A DNA stretch of 64,000 nt from Prevotellaceae bacterium (GCA_003150315.1 QAML01000036.1:1-64000), one strand, 5' to 3'; shown: positions 28,002 through 37,985, numbered from the stretch's first letter. A program made the numbers and translations. The notes: generated from the sequence alone by a model not told the origin.

Positions 28002-29384
28002 ATGACAAAGAGCAAAACGGCTTACGTGTGCGACAACTGCGGCTACGACAGCGTAAAGTGGCTTGGAAAATGTCCGTCGTGCGGAGCTTGGAATTCTTTC
28101 AAGGAAGTTAGCATTGCTCCGGAGCCATCTTCTTCGGCGCGCAGCGGCGTTTCGACAATAGCAAAAGTGGCGGAAAAACGCGCACATCCTGTTAAGCTGT
28201 CGCAGGTTAAGACTTCGGGCGAAAAGAGAACCGACACCCACGACACGGAACTGAATCGCGTGCTGGGCGGAGGCATTGTTCCCGGTTCGCTTGTACTCAT
28301 AGGCGGAGAACCGGGCATCGGGAAATCCACACTGATGCTTCAAACCGTGATGAGAATGCCAGAGAAAAAGGTGCTGTACGTAAGCGGCGAGGAGAGCGAG
28401 CAACAGATTAAATTGCGTGCCGAACGCATTGAGAATTCCACGGCAGACATTCTTGTGATTTGCGAAACTTCGCTCGAAAACATCTTTCACGAAATTGCCG
28501 AAACAAGTCCCGATCTCGTGGTCATTGATTCCATTCAAACCATAGAGACACAAACTTGCGACAGTGCACCGGGTAGTCTCACCCAAATCCGTGAATGCGC
28601 GTCGGCATTACTGAAATTTGCCAAACAAAGCGGAGTTCCGGTGTTTTTAATAGGACATATCACCAAGGAGGGAGTAATTGCCGGTCCCAAGGTACTGGAA
28701 CATATTGTCGATGTGGTTTTGCAGTTCGAAGGCGACAGACATTACCTTTACCGCATACTGCGCGGAATAAAAAACCGCTTCGGAAGTACGAGCGAACTCG
28801 GCATATACGAAATGCGCCAAGAAGGATTGCGCGGAGTGGAAAACCCTTCCGAGCTTCTGCTTACACAAAACAATGCGGGGCTGAGCGGTGTGGCGATAGC
28901 CGCAACCATTGAAGGCGTACGCCCGCTGCTCATAGAAACGCAGGCACTTGTCAGCACGGCGGCCTACGGCGTTCCGCAACGCTCGGCAACGGGGTTCGAC
29001 ACGCGCAGAATGAACATGTTGCTCGCGGTGCTTGAAAAGCGCGTGGGCTTTAAGCTCACCCAGAAAGATGTGTTCCTCAATCTTGCCGGAGGAATAAGAG
29101 TTACCGACCCCGCGCTCGATCTTTCGGTCATAGCTGCCATACTTTCGAGCAATGTGGACACTCCAATTTCGCGCGAAATCTGTATGGCGGGCGAAGTGGG
29201 ACTGAGCGGAGAAATACGACCTGTGGCAAGAATTGAACAACGAATCTCGGAAGCCGCCAAGCTCGGCTTCAAACGGATGCTTGTTCCGAAATACAACGCA
29301 AGGGGACGCAACAAAACAAACAACGAAATAGAAATAGTGAGCGTGGGAAAGGTTGAAGATGCTCTACGGGAGCTTTTCGGATGA
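28002..29384 (+). CDS. radA: DNA repair protein RadA
   Basis: DnaB-like helicase-related ATPase that promotes branch migration in homologous recombination. It has 460 residues. The N-terminal C4 zinc finger is Cys10, Cys13, Cys24 and Cys27 (CDNCGYDS, GKCPSCGAW). Walker A is GGEPGIGKST around 97-106, the RadA-specific KNRFGST is near 256, and a C-terminal Lon-protease-like domain carries DVFLNLAGGIRVTDPA. It lies between dnaE and a flavoprotein gene on the same strand. Confidence 0.96.
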   Translation: MTKSKTAYVCDNCGYDSVKWLGKCPSCGAWNSFKEVSIAPEPSSSARSGVSTIAKVAEKRAHPVKLSQVKTSGEKRTDTHDTELNRVLGGGIVPGSLVLIGGEPGIGKSTLMLQTVMRMPEKKVLYVSGEESEQQIKLRAERIENSTADILVICETSLENIFHEIAETSPDLVVIDSIQTIETQTCDSAPGSLTQIRECASALLKFAKQSGVPVFLIGHITKEGVIAGPKVLEHIVDVVLQFEGDRHYLYRILRGIKNRFGSTSELGIYEMRQEGLRGVENPSELLLTQNNAGLSGVAIAATIEGVRPLLIETQALVSTAAYGVPQRSATGFDTRRMNMLLAVLEKRVGFKLTQKDVFLNLAGGIRVTDPALDLSVIAAILSSNVDTPISREICMAGEVGLSGEIRPVARIEQRISEAAKLGFKRMLVPKYNARGRNKTNNEIEIVSVGKVEDALRELFG

Positions 29385-29426
29385 CCGCAAAGCACAACGT
29401 TTTTCCACACATACGCAATATATATA

Positions 29427-31067
29427 ATGTACACTCTTAACATAACCCTCAATCCGCACGATGCCTCCGACCCGGGGCGCACAAAACTCACGGCAGCGGA
29501 AATGCTCGGCATTGACGTGCGAACAATTTCAAACCTGCGCATTAAGAAGCGCAGCATAGACGCACGCCAGAGAAACATTACGATTCATCTCACGGTTGAT
29601 GTCTATATTGGCGGCGAGCAGGTGCCCGAAGAATTCGACCATATAGAATACCGTCCCGTTTCAAATGCTCCCGAAGTAATAGTTGTGGGAGCCGGTCCGG
29701 GCGGTCTCTTTGCTGCGCTGCAACTCATAGAACTTGGTTTGAAACCCGTGGTTCTTGAGCGCGGCAAGGATGTTCACGAGCGCAAACGCGACATAGCGCG
29801 CATTCGCCAGACCCAGCGCATTGACCCCGAAAGCAATTATTCGTTTGGCGAAGGGGGAGCCGGAGCTTACTCGGACGGCAAACTTTATACGCGCAGCAAA
29901 AAACGTGGGAATGTGAACAAGATTCTTTCGGTTTTTTGCCAGCACGGAGCCGACACCGACATACTTTCGTCCGCACATCCACATCTTGGCACCGACCGCC
30001 TGCCGCGCATTATCGAAAACATCCGTAACACCATTTTGGATTGCGGAGGCGAGGTGCATTTCGAGACGAAAGTCGTGAAACTTCTCACCAATTCCAAGGG
30101 CGAAGTCTGCGGTGCGGCAGACACAAACGGCAAAGAATATAAAGGTCCTGTGATTCTTGCCACCGGACATTCGGCACGCGACGTTTACAGAATGCTGCGC
30201 GACAACGGATACGCGCTCGAAATGAAAGGAATAGCCACCGGCGTGAGATTGGAACACCAAAGTTTCACGATAGACTGCATACAATATCACTCGCGAAACG
30301 GACGCGGCAATTATCTTCCGGCAGCAGAATATTCCGTGGCGGCACAAGTGGAAGGACGCGGCGTGTACAGTTTCTGTATGTGTCCCGGAGGATTTGTCGT
30401 ACCGGCAGCAACGGGCGACGAACAAATAGTGGTGAACGGCATGAGTCCGAGCAATCGCGGTTCGAAATGGAGCAATTCGGGAATGGTAGTGGAAATGCGA
30501 CCCGAAGACCTTAACGACGCATCGATTTCCGCGCTCATGAAAACAGCCATGGGCGATGAAAAATTTGCGACATCACACAGCGACTGGTGCAACACCGAAA
30601 ATCCGTTACGCATGATGTATTTCCAGGAAGCATTGGAGCGTGAATGTTGGCTTCAAGGCAATCGCAAACAAACTGCCCCGGCACAACGCATGGGTGATTT
30701 CGTGAACAGAAAACTGAGTTTCGACTTACCCGAATCGTCATACGCCCCGGGACTCATATCCTCTCCCCTGCATTTCTGGATGCCGGCGTTCATCTATGCC
30801 CGACTTGCCGAGGGTTTCAGAATTTTCGGGGCAAGACACAAAGGCTTTCTGTCGAAAGAAGCAACAGTTATAGGAGTGGAAACACGGACATCCTCGCCCG
30901 TGAGAATAACGCGCGACAACACAACGCTCCAACACGTTTCGCGCCCCGGACTATACCCTTGCGGCGAAGGCGCGGGCTATGCCGGAGGAATTGTATCGGC
31001 TGCTATCGACGGCGAACGCTGTGCACAAGCTGCGGCATCGTACATAGCCACTCACAAAAGCCTTTGA
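29427..31067 (+). CDS. FAD-dependent oxidoreductase (COG2509 family)
   Basis: A 546-residue flavoprotein. An N-terminal domain of about 90 residues (TLNITLNPHDASD, GIDVRTISNLRIKKRSIDA) precedes the FAD-binding Rossmann motif VIVVGAGPGGLFAALQL (about 89-105) and its ERGKDV extension. Later come GGAGAYSDGKLYTRSKKRG, the second nucleotide region VILATGHSARD and the C-terminal FAD motif LYPCGEGAGYAGGI. The family is widespread and lacks a proven substrate. Third gene after dnaE and radA, 42 bases downstream of radA. Confidence 0.9.
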   Translation: MYTLNITLNPHDASDPGRTKLTAAEMLGIDVRTISNLRIKKRSIDARQRNITIHLTVDVYIGGEQVPEEFDHIEYRPVSNAPEVIVVGAGPGGLFAALQLIELGLKPVVLERGKDVHERKRDIARIRQTQRIDPESNYSFGEGGAGAYSDGKLYTRSKKRGNVNKILSVFCQHGADTDILSSAHPHLGTDRLPRIIENIRNTILDCGGEVHFETKVVKLLTNSKGEVCGAADTNGKEYKGPVILATGHSARDVYRMLRDNGYALEMKGIATGVRLEHQSFTIDCIQYHSRNGRGNYLPAAEYSVAAQVEGRGVYSFCMCPGGFVVPAATGDEQIVVNGMSPSNRGSKWSNSGMVVEMRPEDLNDASISALMKTAMGDEKFATSHSDWCNTENPLRMMYFQEALERECWLQGNRKQTAPAQRMGDFVNRKLSFDLPESSYAPGLISSPLHFWMPAFIYARLAEGFRIFGARHKGFLSKEATVIGVETRTSSPVRITRDNTTLQHVSRPGLYPCGEGAGYAGGIVSAAIDGERCAQAAASYIATHKSL

Positions 31068-31129
31068 CAGCCCCCGAAAACGCTCCTGCAAAACGCCGGA
31101 CAAGCACATTTTTCGAGTAATTTCCGACA

Positions 31130-31256
31130 GGGGAAAAAACACATGGCTTATTGCAAAAAATACAAGGCACTTATTTTAAAATAAGTGCCTTGTATTTTAA
31201 AATATATGGCTTGTATTTTTCGCCTTGTCAAACCTTTGATGCACAGCAACTTACAT
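31130..31256 (-). repeat. Interspersed modular palindromic repeat, copy G
   Basis: Minus-strand order: ATGTAAGTTGCTG, ATCAAAGGTTTGACAAGGCG, three units (AAGCCATATATTTT, AAGGCACTTATTTT, AAGTGCCTTGTATTTT) and the distal arm GCAATAAGCCATGTG. It lies between the convergent COG2509 and 5-FCL genes, and no other terminator is visible there. Confidence 0.94.
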
Positions 31257-31314
31257 TCTCGTTTCAAAACAAGGATAAATGCCTGAATATTAGCACTATG
31301 CGCAAAAACGGCGG

Positions 31315-31848
31315 TTAAAGCACAAAATCTACTCTGATGTCGTGAGGTTCGGAGGGGATGTGCGGCAGTTTTTGGAAGTCGAAACACATGCCGAGAGTGG
31401 GAACGCCAAATGGTTTCAGCCTTTCGAGCAGCCGGTCATAGTATCCCCTGCCCCTGCCGAGGCGGTTTCCGTTTTCGTCGAAAGCCACTCCCGGAATAAC
31501 GGCGAGATCTATTTCCGAAAAATCCTCAAATGCTTCGCCCGTGGGTTCGAAAATGTTAAAAGCTCCCCGCTTCATGAGATTTTCGCTGCGGAAACGGCGC
31601 AATTCCAAATCGGTTTCACTCACCACAACGGGCAGAATCACGTTTTTTGTTGCCGCCGCGCGGAGAATCAAATCGTGTGTGCATGGTTCATCGGGCAACG
31701 AATGAAAAAGCAAAACCGTTTGCGCCGACTTGAAAAGCATGTGGTTTTCAAGCCGGCGCACTATGATTTCAGACATCTCAAGCAAAGAAGCTCGGCTGTG
31801 CCTGCATTTCAACGCCGCAACCTGCCTGCGCAGTTCTTTCTTTTCCAT
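31315..31848 (-). CDS. 5-formyltetrahydrofolate cyclo-ligase
   Basis: Converts 5-formyl-THF to 5,10-methenyl-THF with ATP, returning folate to one-carbon metabolism. About 177 residues from the ATG at 31848 (MEKKELRRQVAAL), which fits family length; the open frame upstream lies inside ctpA. Family motifs are the N-terminal basic helix, VLLFHSLPDEPCT, VIPGVAFDENGNRLGRGRGYYD and GMCFDFQ. The start lies 71 bases inside the end of the protease gene upstream, so the two genes overlap in different frames and are probably coupled. Confidence 0.93.
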   Translation of the reverse strand: MEKKELRRQVAALKCRHSRASLLEMSEIIVRRLENHMLFKSAQTVLLFHSLPDEPCTHDLILRAAATKNVILPVVVSETDLELRRFRSENLMKRGAFNIFEPTGEAFEDFSEIDLAVIPGVAFDENGNRLGRGRGYYDRLLERLKPFGVPTLGMCFDFQKLPHIPSEPHDIRVDFVL

Positions 31849-33496
31849 TTTTCGGTTTATCCTGCCTTGGTTTCTTGGGAGCTGCGGGAAAGGCTTTTCC
31901 CTCATTCATCAGCTTCAACGCCGTAATAACACATTTATCGTCAGAATTAAGATAGCGTGTGAGCGCATCCCTACCCAGCAGGTCGTCTATTATATATCCG
32001 CACAAATAGGTTTGGAGCAGACGGTGCGATTTCTTGATGAGCAGGTTTCTGCGCGGCAGTCCGTTCTTATTTGCATAGTCGGCAAATTTGTCAACCACGT
32101 CATGCTTCTTGAGCCAAGCCGCAACCTCCTCCCAAGTCTTCAATTCCGACAAAGCCTTGCGGTTCTCGTTGGTATAGACATAGGCATATTTCACAAGCAG
32201 TCCCTTCATGGAAGCCTCTTTTACGTATGAGGTGAGCAATTCGGTCTGTTCGGGCACAAACACATCGGGTGTTATGCCGTTTTCGCTGTAAACGGTGCGC
32301 CCGAGACGGGTATAATATTTCTTGCCGTGCTCTTTTATGCTGTCGCCCGACTCAAGTTCGCCACTCTTTATGCGATTTATGAAATCCATTTCGTATTCTT
32401 CGAAATCGCCGGGAGTATAAGGTTTCTGAACACAACGCCCCGAGGGCATGTAATAACGCGCTATGGTGAGACGAAGCATGCTTCCGTCGCGGAACTCAAT
32501 GGATTCCTGCACCAAACCTTTGCCAAAGCTTCTCCGTCCAACTATTAACGCGCGGTCGTTGTCCTGCATGGAGCCTGCGAAAATCTCACTCGCCGATGCT
32601 GTCTGCTCATCCACAAGAACAATGAGCGGTGTGCTTTGGTGAGCACCCCTACCGTCGCTTATGAAGTTCTCTCTCGGGGAGTGGCGACCCTGCATGTAGA
32701 ACACCATGCGGTTTCCCGGCAAAAATTCATAAGCCATTCTGATTGCCGGTTGCACGAAGCCGCCATGATTGCCGCGAAGATCGAGAACAAGACGGGTTGC
32801 ACCCTGCTGTCCGAGCTTTGCGAGAGCCACAAGAAACTCTGGATAAGTGGAATCGGCAAATTGGTCAACTTTTATGTAGCCTGTCTTTTCGTCCAGCATG
32901 TATGCCGTCTGAATGCTCTTTATGGGAATATCGTCTCTTCGTATTGTAAAATTTCGCAGAGTCTTTTCGCCGGCGCGTATAACCCCTACAGTAACTTTTG
33001 AACCCTTTGGACCTTTAAGTCTGTGCACAGCCTCGTCATTGCTCACTACTTTCCCCACAAAAGGTTTCCCGTCTATCGCCACAATACAGTCGCCCGGTAA
33101 AATTCCCACGGCTTTCGACGGTCCGCCTGTTATGGCTGTTATAACTCTTATGGTATCGTCTATGATTGTGAACTGAACACCAATTCCCGAAAAGCTTCCT
33201 TTCAAGTCCTGCATAGACTCTTCCACGTCTTTTGCACTTGTATATGTGGAATGAGGGTCGAGTTCGGCAAGAATCTTAGGGAGAGATTTTTCAACAAGGT
33301 CGGAAATGTTGACTTTATCAACGTATTGCGCATCGATAATCTGAAGCAAGTCGTTGAGTTTGTTGCTTGACGTGTTTATTATGCTCAATCGGTTTCCCGA
33401 AAAGTGGTTTGCATAAAAACTTCCTATTATAATTCCAATCACAACACTGCATGCAACTATCAGCGGAGTGAATCGTGAGGAGCGATTAGAGTTCAT
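31778..33496 (-). CDS. C-terminal processing peptidase (S41 family)
   Basis: Periplasmic serine protease that trims or degrades proteins from their C-termini, 572 residues. The N-terminal hydrophobic segment (PLIVACSVVIGIIIGSFYA, 11-29) is a signal anchor. A PDZ domain spans about 98-180 (SGIGVQFTI, GILPGDCIVAIDG). The catalytic Ser303 (TASASEIFAG) and Lys326 (RRSFGKGLVQ) form the Ser-Lys dyad. The C-terminal about 200 residues extend beyond the core, as in other Bacteroidota CtpA-like enzymes, and end in a Lys/Pro-rich tail. Third gene of the minus-strand operon. Confidence 0.94.
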   Translation of the reverse strand: MNSNRSSRFTPLIVACSVVIGIIIGSFYANHFSGNRLSIINTSSNKLNDLLQIIDAQYVDKVNISDLVEKSLPKILAELDPHSTYTSAKDVEESMQDLKGSFSGIGVQFTIIDDTIRVITAITGGPSKAVGILPGDCIVAIDGKPFVGKVVSNDEAVHRLKGPKGSKVTVGVIRAGEKTLRNFTIRRDDIPIKSIQTAYMLDEKTGYIKVDQFADSTYPEFLVALAKLGQQGATRLVLDLRGNHGGFVQPAIRMAYEFLPGNRMVFYMQGRHSPRENFISDGRGAHQSTPLIVLVDEQTASASEIFAGSMQDNDRALIVGRRSFGKGLVQESIEFRDGSMLRLTIARYYMPSGRCVQKPYTPGDFEEYEMDFINRIKSGELESGDSIKEHGKKYYTRLGRTVYSENGITPDVFVPEQTELLTSYVKEASMKGLLVKYAYVYTNENRKALSELKTWEEVAAWLKKHDVVDKFADYANKNGLPRRNLLIKKSHRLLQTYLCGYIIDDLLGRDALTRYLNSDDKCVITALKLMNEGKAFPAAPKKPRQDKPKNGKERTAQAGCGVEMQAQPSFFA

Positions 33497-33507
33497 ACTC
33501 TTTGAAG

Positions 33508-33969
33508 TTATTCGTTATTGTCGGCGCAATCTTCGTCAACGCTGACATATTCTACATCAATATTGGCACGTTTCAGGAGATTAATTCCGTCTTCTATGCG
33601 ATATTTCTCACCATAAATGACGCGCCTGATACCAGCCTGTATTATGAGTTTAGCACATTCTATGCACGGCGAAGTGGTTACGTACAGCGTTGCTCCGTCG
33701 CTATTATTTCCGGAGCGCGCAATCTTGGTTATTGCATTTGCTTCGGCATGTAGCACATAAGGTTTGGTTACATTGTTTTCGTCCTCGCACACATTTTCAA
33801 AACCCGAAGGCGTTCCGTTGTAACCGTCGCTTATAATCATTTTATCTTTAACTATCAGCGCACCGACTCTGCGGCGTTTGCAATATGAGTTCTCTGCCCA
33901 TATTCTCGCCATTCGCATGTAGCGCACATCAAGGTCGTGCTGTTTCTTTTCGGCAGGTAACATATTCAT
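33508..33969 (-). CDS. dCMP / deoxycytidylate deaminase family protein
   Basis: Zinc-dependent deaminase converting dCMP to dUMP, feeding thymidylate synthesis. 153 residues. The zinc site is complete: His74-Ala-Glu76 (YVLHAEANAI) and Pro101-Cys102-x-x-Cys105 (TSPCIECAKLI). Similar to ComEB of Gram-positives. It sits 11 bases before ctpA and 7 bases after the M3 peptidase stop, so it is a tightly packed operon member. Confidence 0.93.
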   Translation of the reverse strand: MNMLPAEKKQHDLDVRYMRMARIWAENSYCKRRRVGALIVKDKMIISDGYNGTPSGFENVCEDENNVTKPYVLHAEANAITKIARSGNNSDGATLYVTTSPCIECAKLIIQAGIRRVIYGEKYRIEDGINLLKRANIDVEYVSVDEDCADNNE

Positions 33970-33976
33970 TCTTTTA

Positions 33977-36013
33977 TCAGACCCGTTTTATGCCATCACG
34001 TTCCATCATTGCATCAATCGTAGGCTTTTTGCCGCGAAAACGTTCGTAAAGCTGCATCGGTGGCTCTGTGCCGCCCTTTGATAGGATGCACGAACGGAAA
34101 CGTTCCGCCATTTCTTTCGAAAATACGCCCTTTTCCTTAAAAGCCTTGAAAGCGTCGGCCTCAAGAACCTCCGCCCATTTATAACTATAGTAACCGGCAG
34201 CATAACCTCCGTCCATTATATGACCGAAATGCACTGTCCGCCCCGTGCCTTTGACTTCGGGAAGCAGATTTACCTTGCTTACGGAATCGCGCTCCACTTT
34301 CATCAAATTACCGCAGAGAGGTTTCGTAACAGAATGCAAAGCCATGTCGATAAGTCCGAAAGAAACCTGACGAATTGTGGCATAAGCCACATTATAATTG
34401 CGACTTTTCACAATCTTACCTATTAGTTCTTCGGGCAAAGCCTCGCCGGTTTTATAGTGTACTGCAAATTTACTCAAGAATTCCTTTTCTATGGCAAAGT
34501 TCTCCATAAATTGCGACGGAAGTTCCACAAAATCCCAATACACACTGGTACCGCTCAACGAACGATAGGTTGTGTTTGCAAAAAGACCGTGAAGAGCGTG
34601 TCCGAACTCGTGTAAGAATGTTGTTACTTCCCCGAGTGTCAGGAGCGAGGGGCGTTCTGCCGTGGGTTTTGTCAGATTCATTACCACACCTACGGTAGGA
34701 CGCACGTTTTTATTGCCTTCCTTGTATTGCGGACTGTAACTTGTGGTCCACGCTCCGCCTTGTTTTCCTTTTCTCGGGAAGTAATCCATGTATAGAGTGC
34801 CGAGAAAACTTCCGTCTTTATCGTTTACGTTGTAAGCTATAACGTCTTCGGCATAAACGGGAGCATCTTTGTTCACACTGAAAGTTATGCCGTACAATTC
34901 ATTAGCCAGCCCGAACACACCGCCGCTCACTTTGGAAAGTTCAAAATAAGGGCGGAGCATCTCACTGTCAATATCGAACAGCGAAAGTTTGAGTTTGCGC
35001 GAATAATAAGCAAAGTCCCACGCCTCGAGTTTGAAAGCGTCGCCCTCGTATTTGCGGGCGTATTCCTCCACTGCCTTTACTTCTTCGCGGGCTTGGGGAA
35101 GATACGCATCGGTAAGCTCGTTGAGCAGTTTATAAACGTTTTCCTTGGTTTCTGCCATGCGTTTTTCGAGCACAAAATCGGAATAGCATTTATAGCCAAG
35201 GATGTTGGAACTTTTCAATCGCAGATTCACAATATCTTCACAGATCTGCAGATTGCAATATTTGGAACCATCCATGCAAGCCGCGTTGCGAGCCATATAT
35301 AATGCCTTGCGCAATTCACGATCATGGCAATATGTCATGAAAGGTCCGTAAACCGGTTCGTCAAGAGTAACATCCCAACCCTCGTGTTTGTTTTCCTCCG
35401 CGTTTGCACGGGCAATGGCGAGAGCAGATGCGGGAATGTCTTTCATTTTCTCCGCATCGGTGATGTTCAAATGGAAACTCTTGCGGGCATGAAGCAGATT
35501 TGTGCCGAACTCCACCGTTTTCTTTGAAAACTCTTCGGACACTTTGCGCAGCTCTTCCTTATGTTCGTTGTCAAGAAGCGCACCGTTGCGCACAAAAGCC
35601 TTGTAGGTTGTTTCCAATAGCCTGTTCTGCTCGGGCGTAAGGTTTTCGGGGCGGTTTTCCCAAACATGTTTCACGCGCTGAAACAACTTCTCGTCCAACA
35701 TAATGTTATTGTGATGACGGGTAAGCATAGGCGCGAACTTTTGTGCCAGTACTTCGCGGGTTTCATTTGATGACGCGCTCAAAAGATTAAAGAACACGTT
35801 CTCCACACGGTCAAGCATTTCACCGCTTTTGTCAAGTGCCGCAACAGTATTCCCGAACGTCGGAGTTTCGCTGCACGAAGTTATGTTTTCTATGTCTTTT
35901 TCCGATTCCTTTATGCCTTGAATCATTGCCGGTTCAAAGTCTGTATCTTGAATCTTGTCAAACGGCGGGAGCACAAAAGGGGTCAGAAGCGGATTCTTAT
36001 GCGGGGTGTTCAT
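33977..36013 (-). CDS. M3 family metallopeptidase (peptidyl-dipeptidase Dcp / oligopeptidase A type)
   Basis: Zinc oligopeptidase of about 678 residues. The ATG at 36013 (MNTPHKNPLLTPF) or 36019 is preferred over the longer open frame, because a promoter element sits at 36056-36063 inside that extension. The HExxH motif is FLHEFGHALHG near residue 468 with the third ligand Glu downstream (SQFMENFAIEKEF). C-terminal MDGGYAAGYYSYKWAEVLEAD is typical of Dcp/OpdA. No classical signal peptide is evident. Degrades short peptides. First gene of a four-gene operon with dCMP deaminase, ctpA and 5-FCL. Confidence 0.93.
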   Translation of the reverse strand: MNTPHKNPLLTPFVLPPFDKIQDTDFEPAMIQGIKESEKDIENITSCSETPTFGNTVAALDKSGEMLDRVENVFFNLLSASSNETREVLAQKFAPMLTRHHNNIMLDEKLFQRVKHVWENRPENLTPEQNRLLETTYKAFVRNGALLDNEHKEELRKVSEEFSKKTVEFGTNLLHARKSFHLNITDAEKMKDIPASALAIARANAEENKHEGWDVTLDEPVYGPFMTYCHDRELRKALYMARNAACMDGSKYCNLQICEDIVNLRLKSSNILGYKCYSDFVLEKRMAETKENVYKLLNELTDAYLPQAREEVKAVEEYARKYEGDAFKLEAWDFAYYSRKLKLSLFDIDSEMLRPYFELSKVSGGVFGLANELYGITFSVNKDAPVYAEDVIAYNVNDKDGSFLGTLYMDYFPRKGKQGGAWTTSYSPQYKEGNKNVRPTVGVVMNLTKPTAERPSLLTLGEVTTFLHEFGHALHGLFANTTYRSLSGTSVYWDFVELPSQFMENFAIEKEFLSKFAVHYKTGEALPEELIGKIVKSRNYNVAYATIRQVSFGLIDMALHSVTKPLCGNLMKVERDSVSKVNLLPEVKGTGRTVHFGHIMDGGYAAGYYSYKWAEVLEADAFKAFKEKGVFSKEMAERFRSCILSKGGTEPPMQLYERFRGKKPTIDAMMERDGIKRV

Positions 36014-36055
36014 ATTCATCAATACGTTTTTCCTTATATATATAATATGTACACG

Positions 36056-36063
36056 CAAAGATA
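36056..36063 (-). promoter_or_regulatory. -7 promoter element of the M3 peptidase operon
   Basis: Minus-strand TATCTTTG followed by C matches TAnnTTTG, about 40 bases before the chosen start. It contradicts the longer upstream reading frame. Confidence 0.6.
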
Positions 36064-36218
36064 ACGATTTATTCCGTATTATCATGCGGCTCTTGCGCTC
36101 AGCAAAAACCTTTTGGGAACGCTCCGGAGCGGAGTCTCGAAAATTATGCTTAAATTTACACCTTGAATTCATAAAACAACTTAAAACAAATCTCACAGGG
36201 CAGAAATGCCTTCAGAAA

Positions 36219-37739
36219 ATGAACAGACATATTCGGACTTTTTTAGCCGCCGCTGCGGTTTTATGCTGCCTTGCCACACCCGGAGCAAAGGCGCAAAGCA
36301 GTTCTCCCACTCCCAAACGCGAATTTCGCGGAGCGTGGATTCAAACAGTTAACGGACAATACATGGGAATGGACAGAGACAGGATGCAAAGAACGCTCAC
36401 ATCCTATCTTGACGCATTCAAACGCTGCGGACTCAACACCGTAATGTTTCAGGTAAGGTGCGAAGGCGATGCCCTCTATCCCAGCAAGCTCGAACCATGG
36501 AGCTACTACCTCACGGGAAGACAGGGACAGGCACCAAATCCTTACTGGGACCCTTTGCAGTGGATGATTGACGAATGCCACAAACGCGGCATGGAACTTC
36601 ACGCATGGATAAACCCCTATCGTGCCAAAACTGCCGCAAAACACGAAATGGCTCTCAATCATCCTTACAACATGTATCCCGACCATTTCTTCAAATACGG
36701 CGATTTAATTCTCTTTGATCCCGGAGAGCCATACAACCGCGAGTATATATGCCGCGTGGTATCGGACATAATGCGCCGCTACGACGTTGACGGCATTCAC
36801 ATGGATGACTATTTCTATCCCTACCCAGGCGGACAAAAAGTAATACCCGATGACAAAACTTTTGCCAAGTATAACAACGGAATACAAAACCGTGCCGACT
36901 GGCGCAGATACAATGTCAACGAGCTTGTCCGCATGCTCCACGACACCATACGCTCCATTAAGCCGTGGGTTAAGTTCGGCGTATCGCCCTTTGGCATTTA
37001 TCACAACGCAAGGCGCGGCGGAAACATTCCCGGGTCTGATACAAACGGACTGGAAAACTACGAAGACCTGTATGCCGACGTGCTATATTGGGTTAATCAG
37101 GGTTGGGTTGACTACTCCATGCCCCAACTTTACTGGCAGATAGGACATCCCGTGGCAGACTATGCCACACTCATAAAATGGTGGAGCAAATATGCCTCGA
37201 ACCGACCCTTAATAATAGGTGAAAGTGTGGAAAACACCATTAAATATCCCGACCCTGCCAATCCGCAAAGCCACCAGTTGTTGGCAAAAATGAATCTCGA
37301 ACGCTCGCTCGGCGTTGCCGGAAGTTGCCAATGGTACGGCGCGGCATTCGCAGAGAACAAAGGAAACTATGCAGAAGCTATACGTCAGCTTTATTTCTCG
37401 AAACCCGCACTCCCGCCCGCAATGCCTTTCATCTATTCCAAAGCTCCAGGAAAAGTAAAGAAGCTGAAACCCGTTTGGACCGAAGACGGTTACATTCTTT
37501 TCTGGACCGAACCGAAAGCAAAAAGCGTAATGGACGAAGCACAACGCTACGTAATTTACCGCTTTGCCGCCGGAGAACCGCAAAACACCGAAGATGCATC
37601 CCACATAATAGACATAACCACAAACACATTCTACAAGTTGCCATACGACAAGGGCACAGACCGCTACACATACGTCGTAACATCGCTCAACCGCATAGGC
37701 AACGAATCGAAAACCGCGAAAAAGAAAGTGAAACTCTGA
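36219..37739 (+). CDS. Exported glycosyl hydrolase-like 10 (GHL10/DUF187) protein
   Basis: 506 residues from the ATG at 36219, which opens the signal peptide MNRHIRTFLAAAAVLCCLATPGAKAQ. GHL10 (beta/alpha)8 barrel motifs follow: EFRGAWIQTVNGQY, CGLNTVMFQVRCEGDALYPS, GMELHAWINPYRAK, DGIHMDDYFYPYPG and FGVSPFGIYHN. The last about 90 residues form a fibronectin-III-like domain (GKVKKLKPVWTEDGYILFW). Family members cleave glycosidic bonds in bacterial or host glycans (some related enzymes act on denuded peptidoglycan or mucin-type glycans); the substrate here is not readable. Divergent from the M3 operon. Confidence 0.88.
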   Translation: MNRHIRTFLAAAAVLCCLATPGAKAQSSSPTPKREFRGAWIQTVNGQYMGMDRDRMQRTLTSYLDAFKRCGLNTVMFQVRCEGDALYPSKLEPWSYYLTGRQGQAPNPYWDPLQWMIDECHKRGMELHAWINPYRAKTAAKHEMALNHPYNMYPDHFFKYGDLILFDPGEPYNREYICRVVSDIMRRYDVDGIHMDDYFYPYPGGQKVIPDDKTFAKYNNGIQNRADWRRYNVNELVRMLHDTIRSIKPWVKFGVSPFGIYHNARRGGNIPGSDTNGLENYEDLYADVLYWVNQGWVDYSMPQLYWQIGHPVADYATLIKWWSKYASNRPLIIGESVENTIKYPDPANPQSHQLLAKMNLERSLGVAGSCQWYGAAFAENKGNYAEAIRQLYFSKPALPPAMPFIYSKAPGKVKKLKPVWTEDGYILFWTEPKAKSVMDEAQRYVIYRFAAGEPQNTEDASHIIDITTNTFYKLPYDKGTDRYTYVVTSLNRIGNESKTAKKKVKL

Positions 37740-37761
37740 CACTTTCCCGTGCATACCCCAC

Positions 37762-37799
37762 AATGGCGGATGGAGTGTTTGGCTCCGTCCGCCATTTTT
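37762..37799 (+). terminator. Rho-independent terminator of the GHL10 gene
   Basis: AATGGCGGATGGAG and CTCCGTCCGCCATT form a 14-base-pair stem (one G-U) with T-run, 22 bases after the stop. Confidence 0.92.
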
Positions 37800-37985
37800 A
37801 CTTTCTCCCCACCCCGACATCTCACAAATTCGCCCTTTATATCTAAACGTTTCACCCCGCCAATCCGCAAAGCAAAATCCACCTCAAACAAGCCGCTGTC
37901 CGCTTTCGGCAAATCCGCGCCGACGCCTCATTTTCTCATCTGCCGAACCCCAAAAATCCGTCCGAAAATCCCGCGAAAAATCGCT

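Noticed and set aside
33977..36196. Upstream start of the M3 peptidase at 36196
   Set aside because: The extra 61 residues cover a promoter element at 36056-36063 and overlap the region before the divergent gene; family alignment begins at MNTPHKN.
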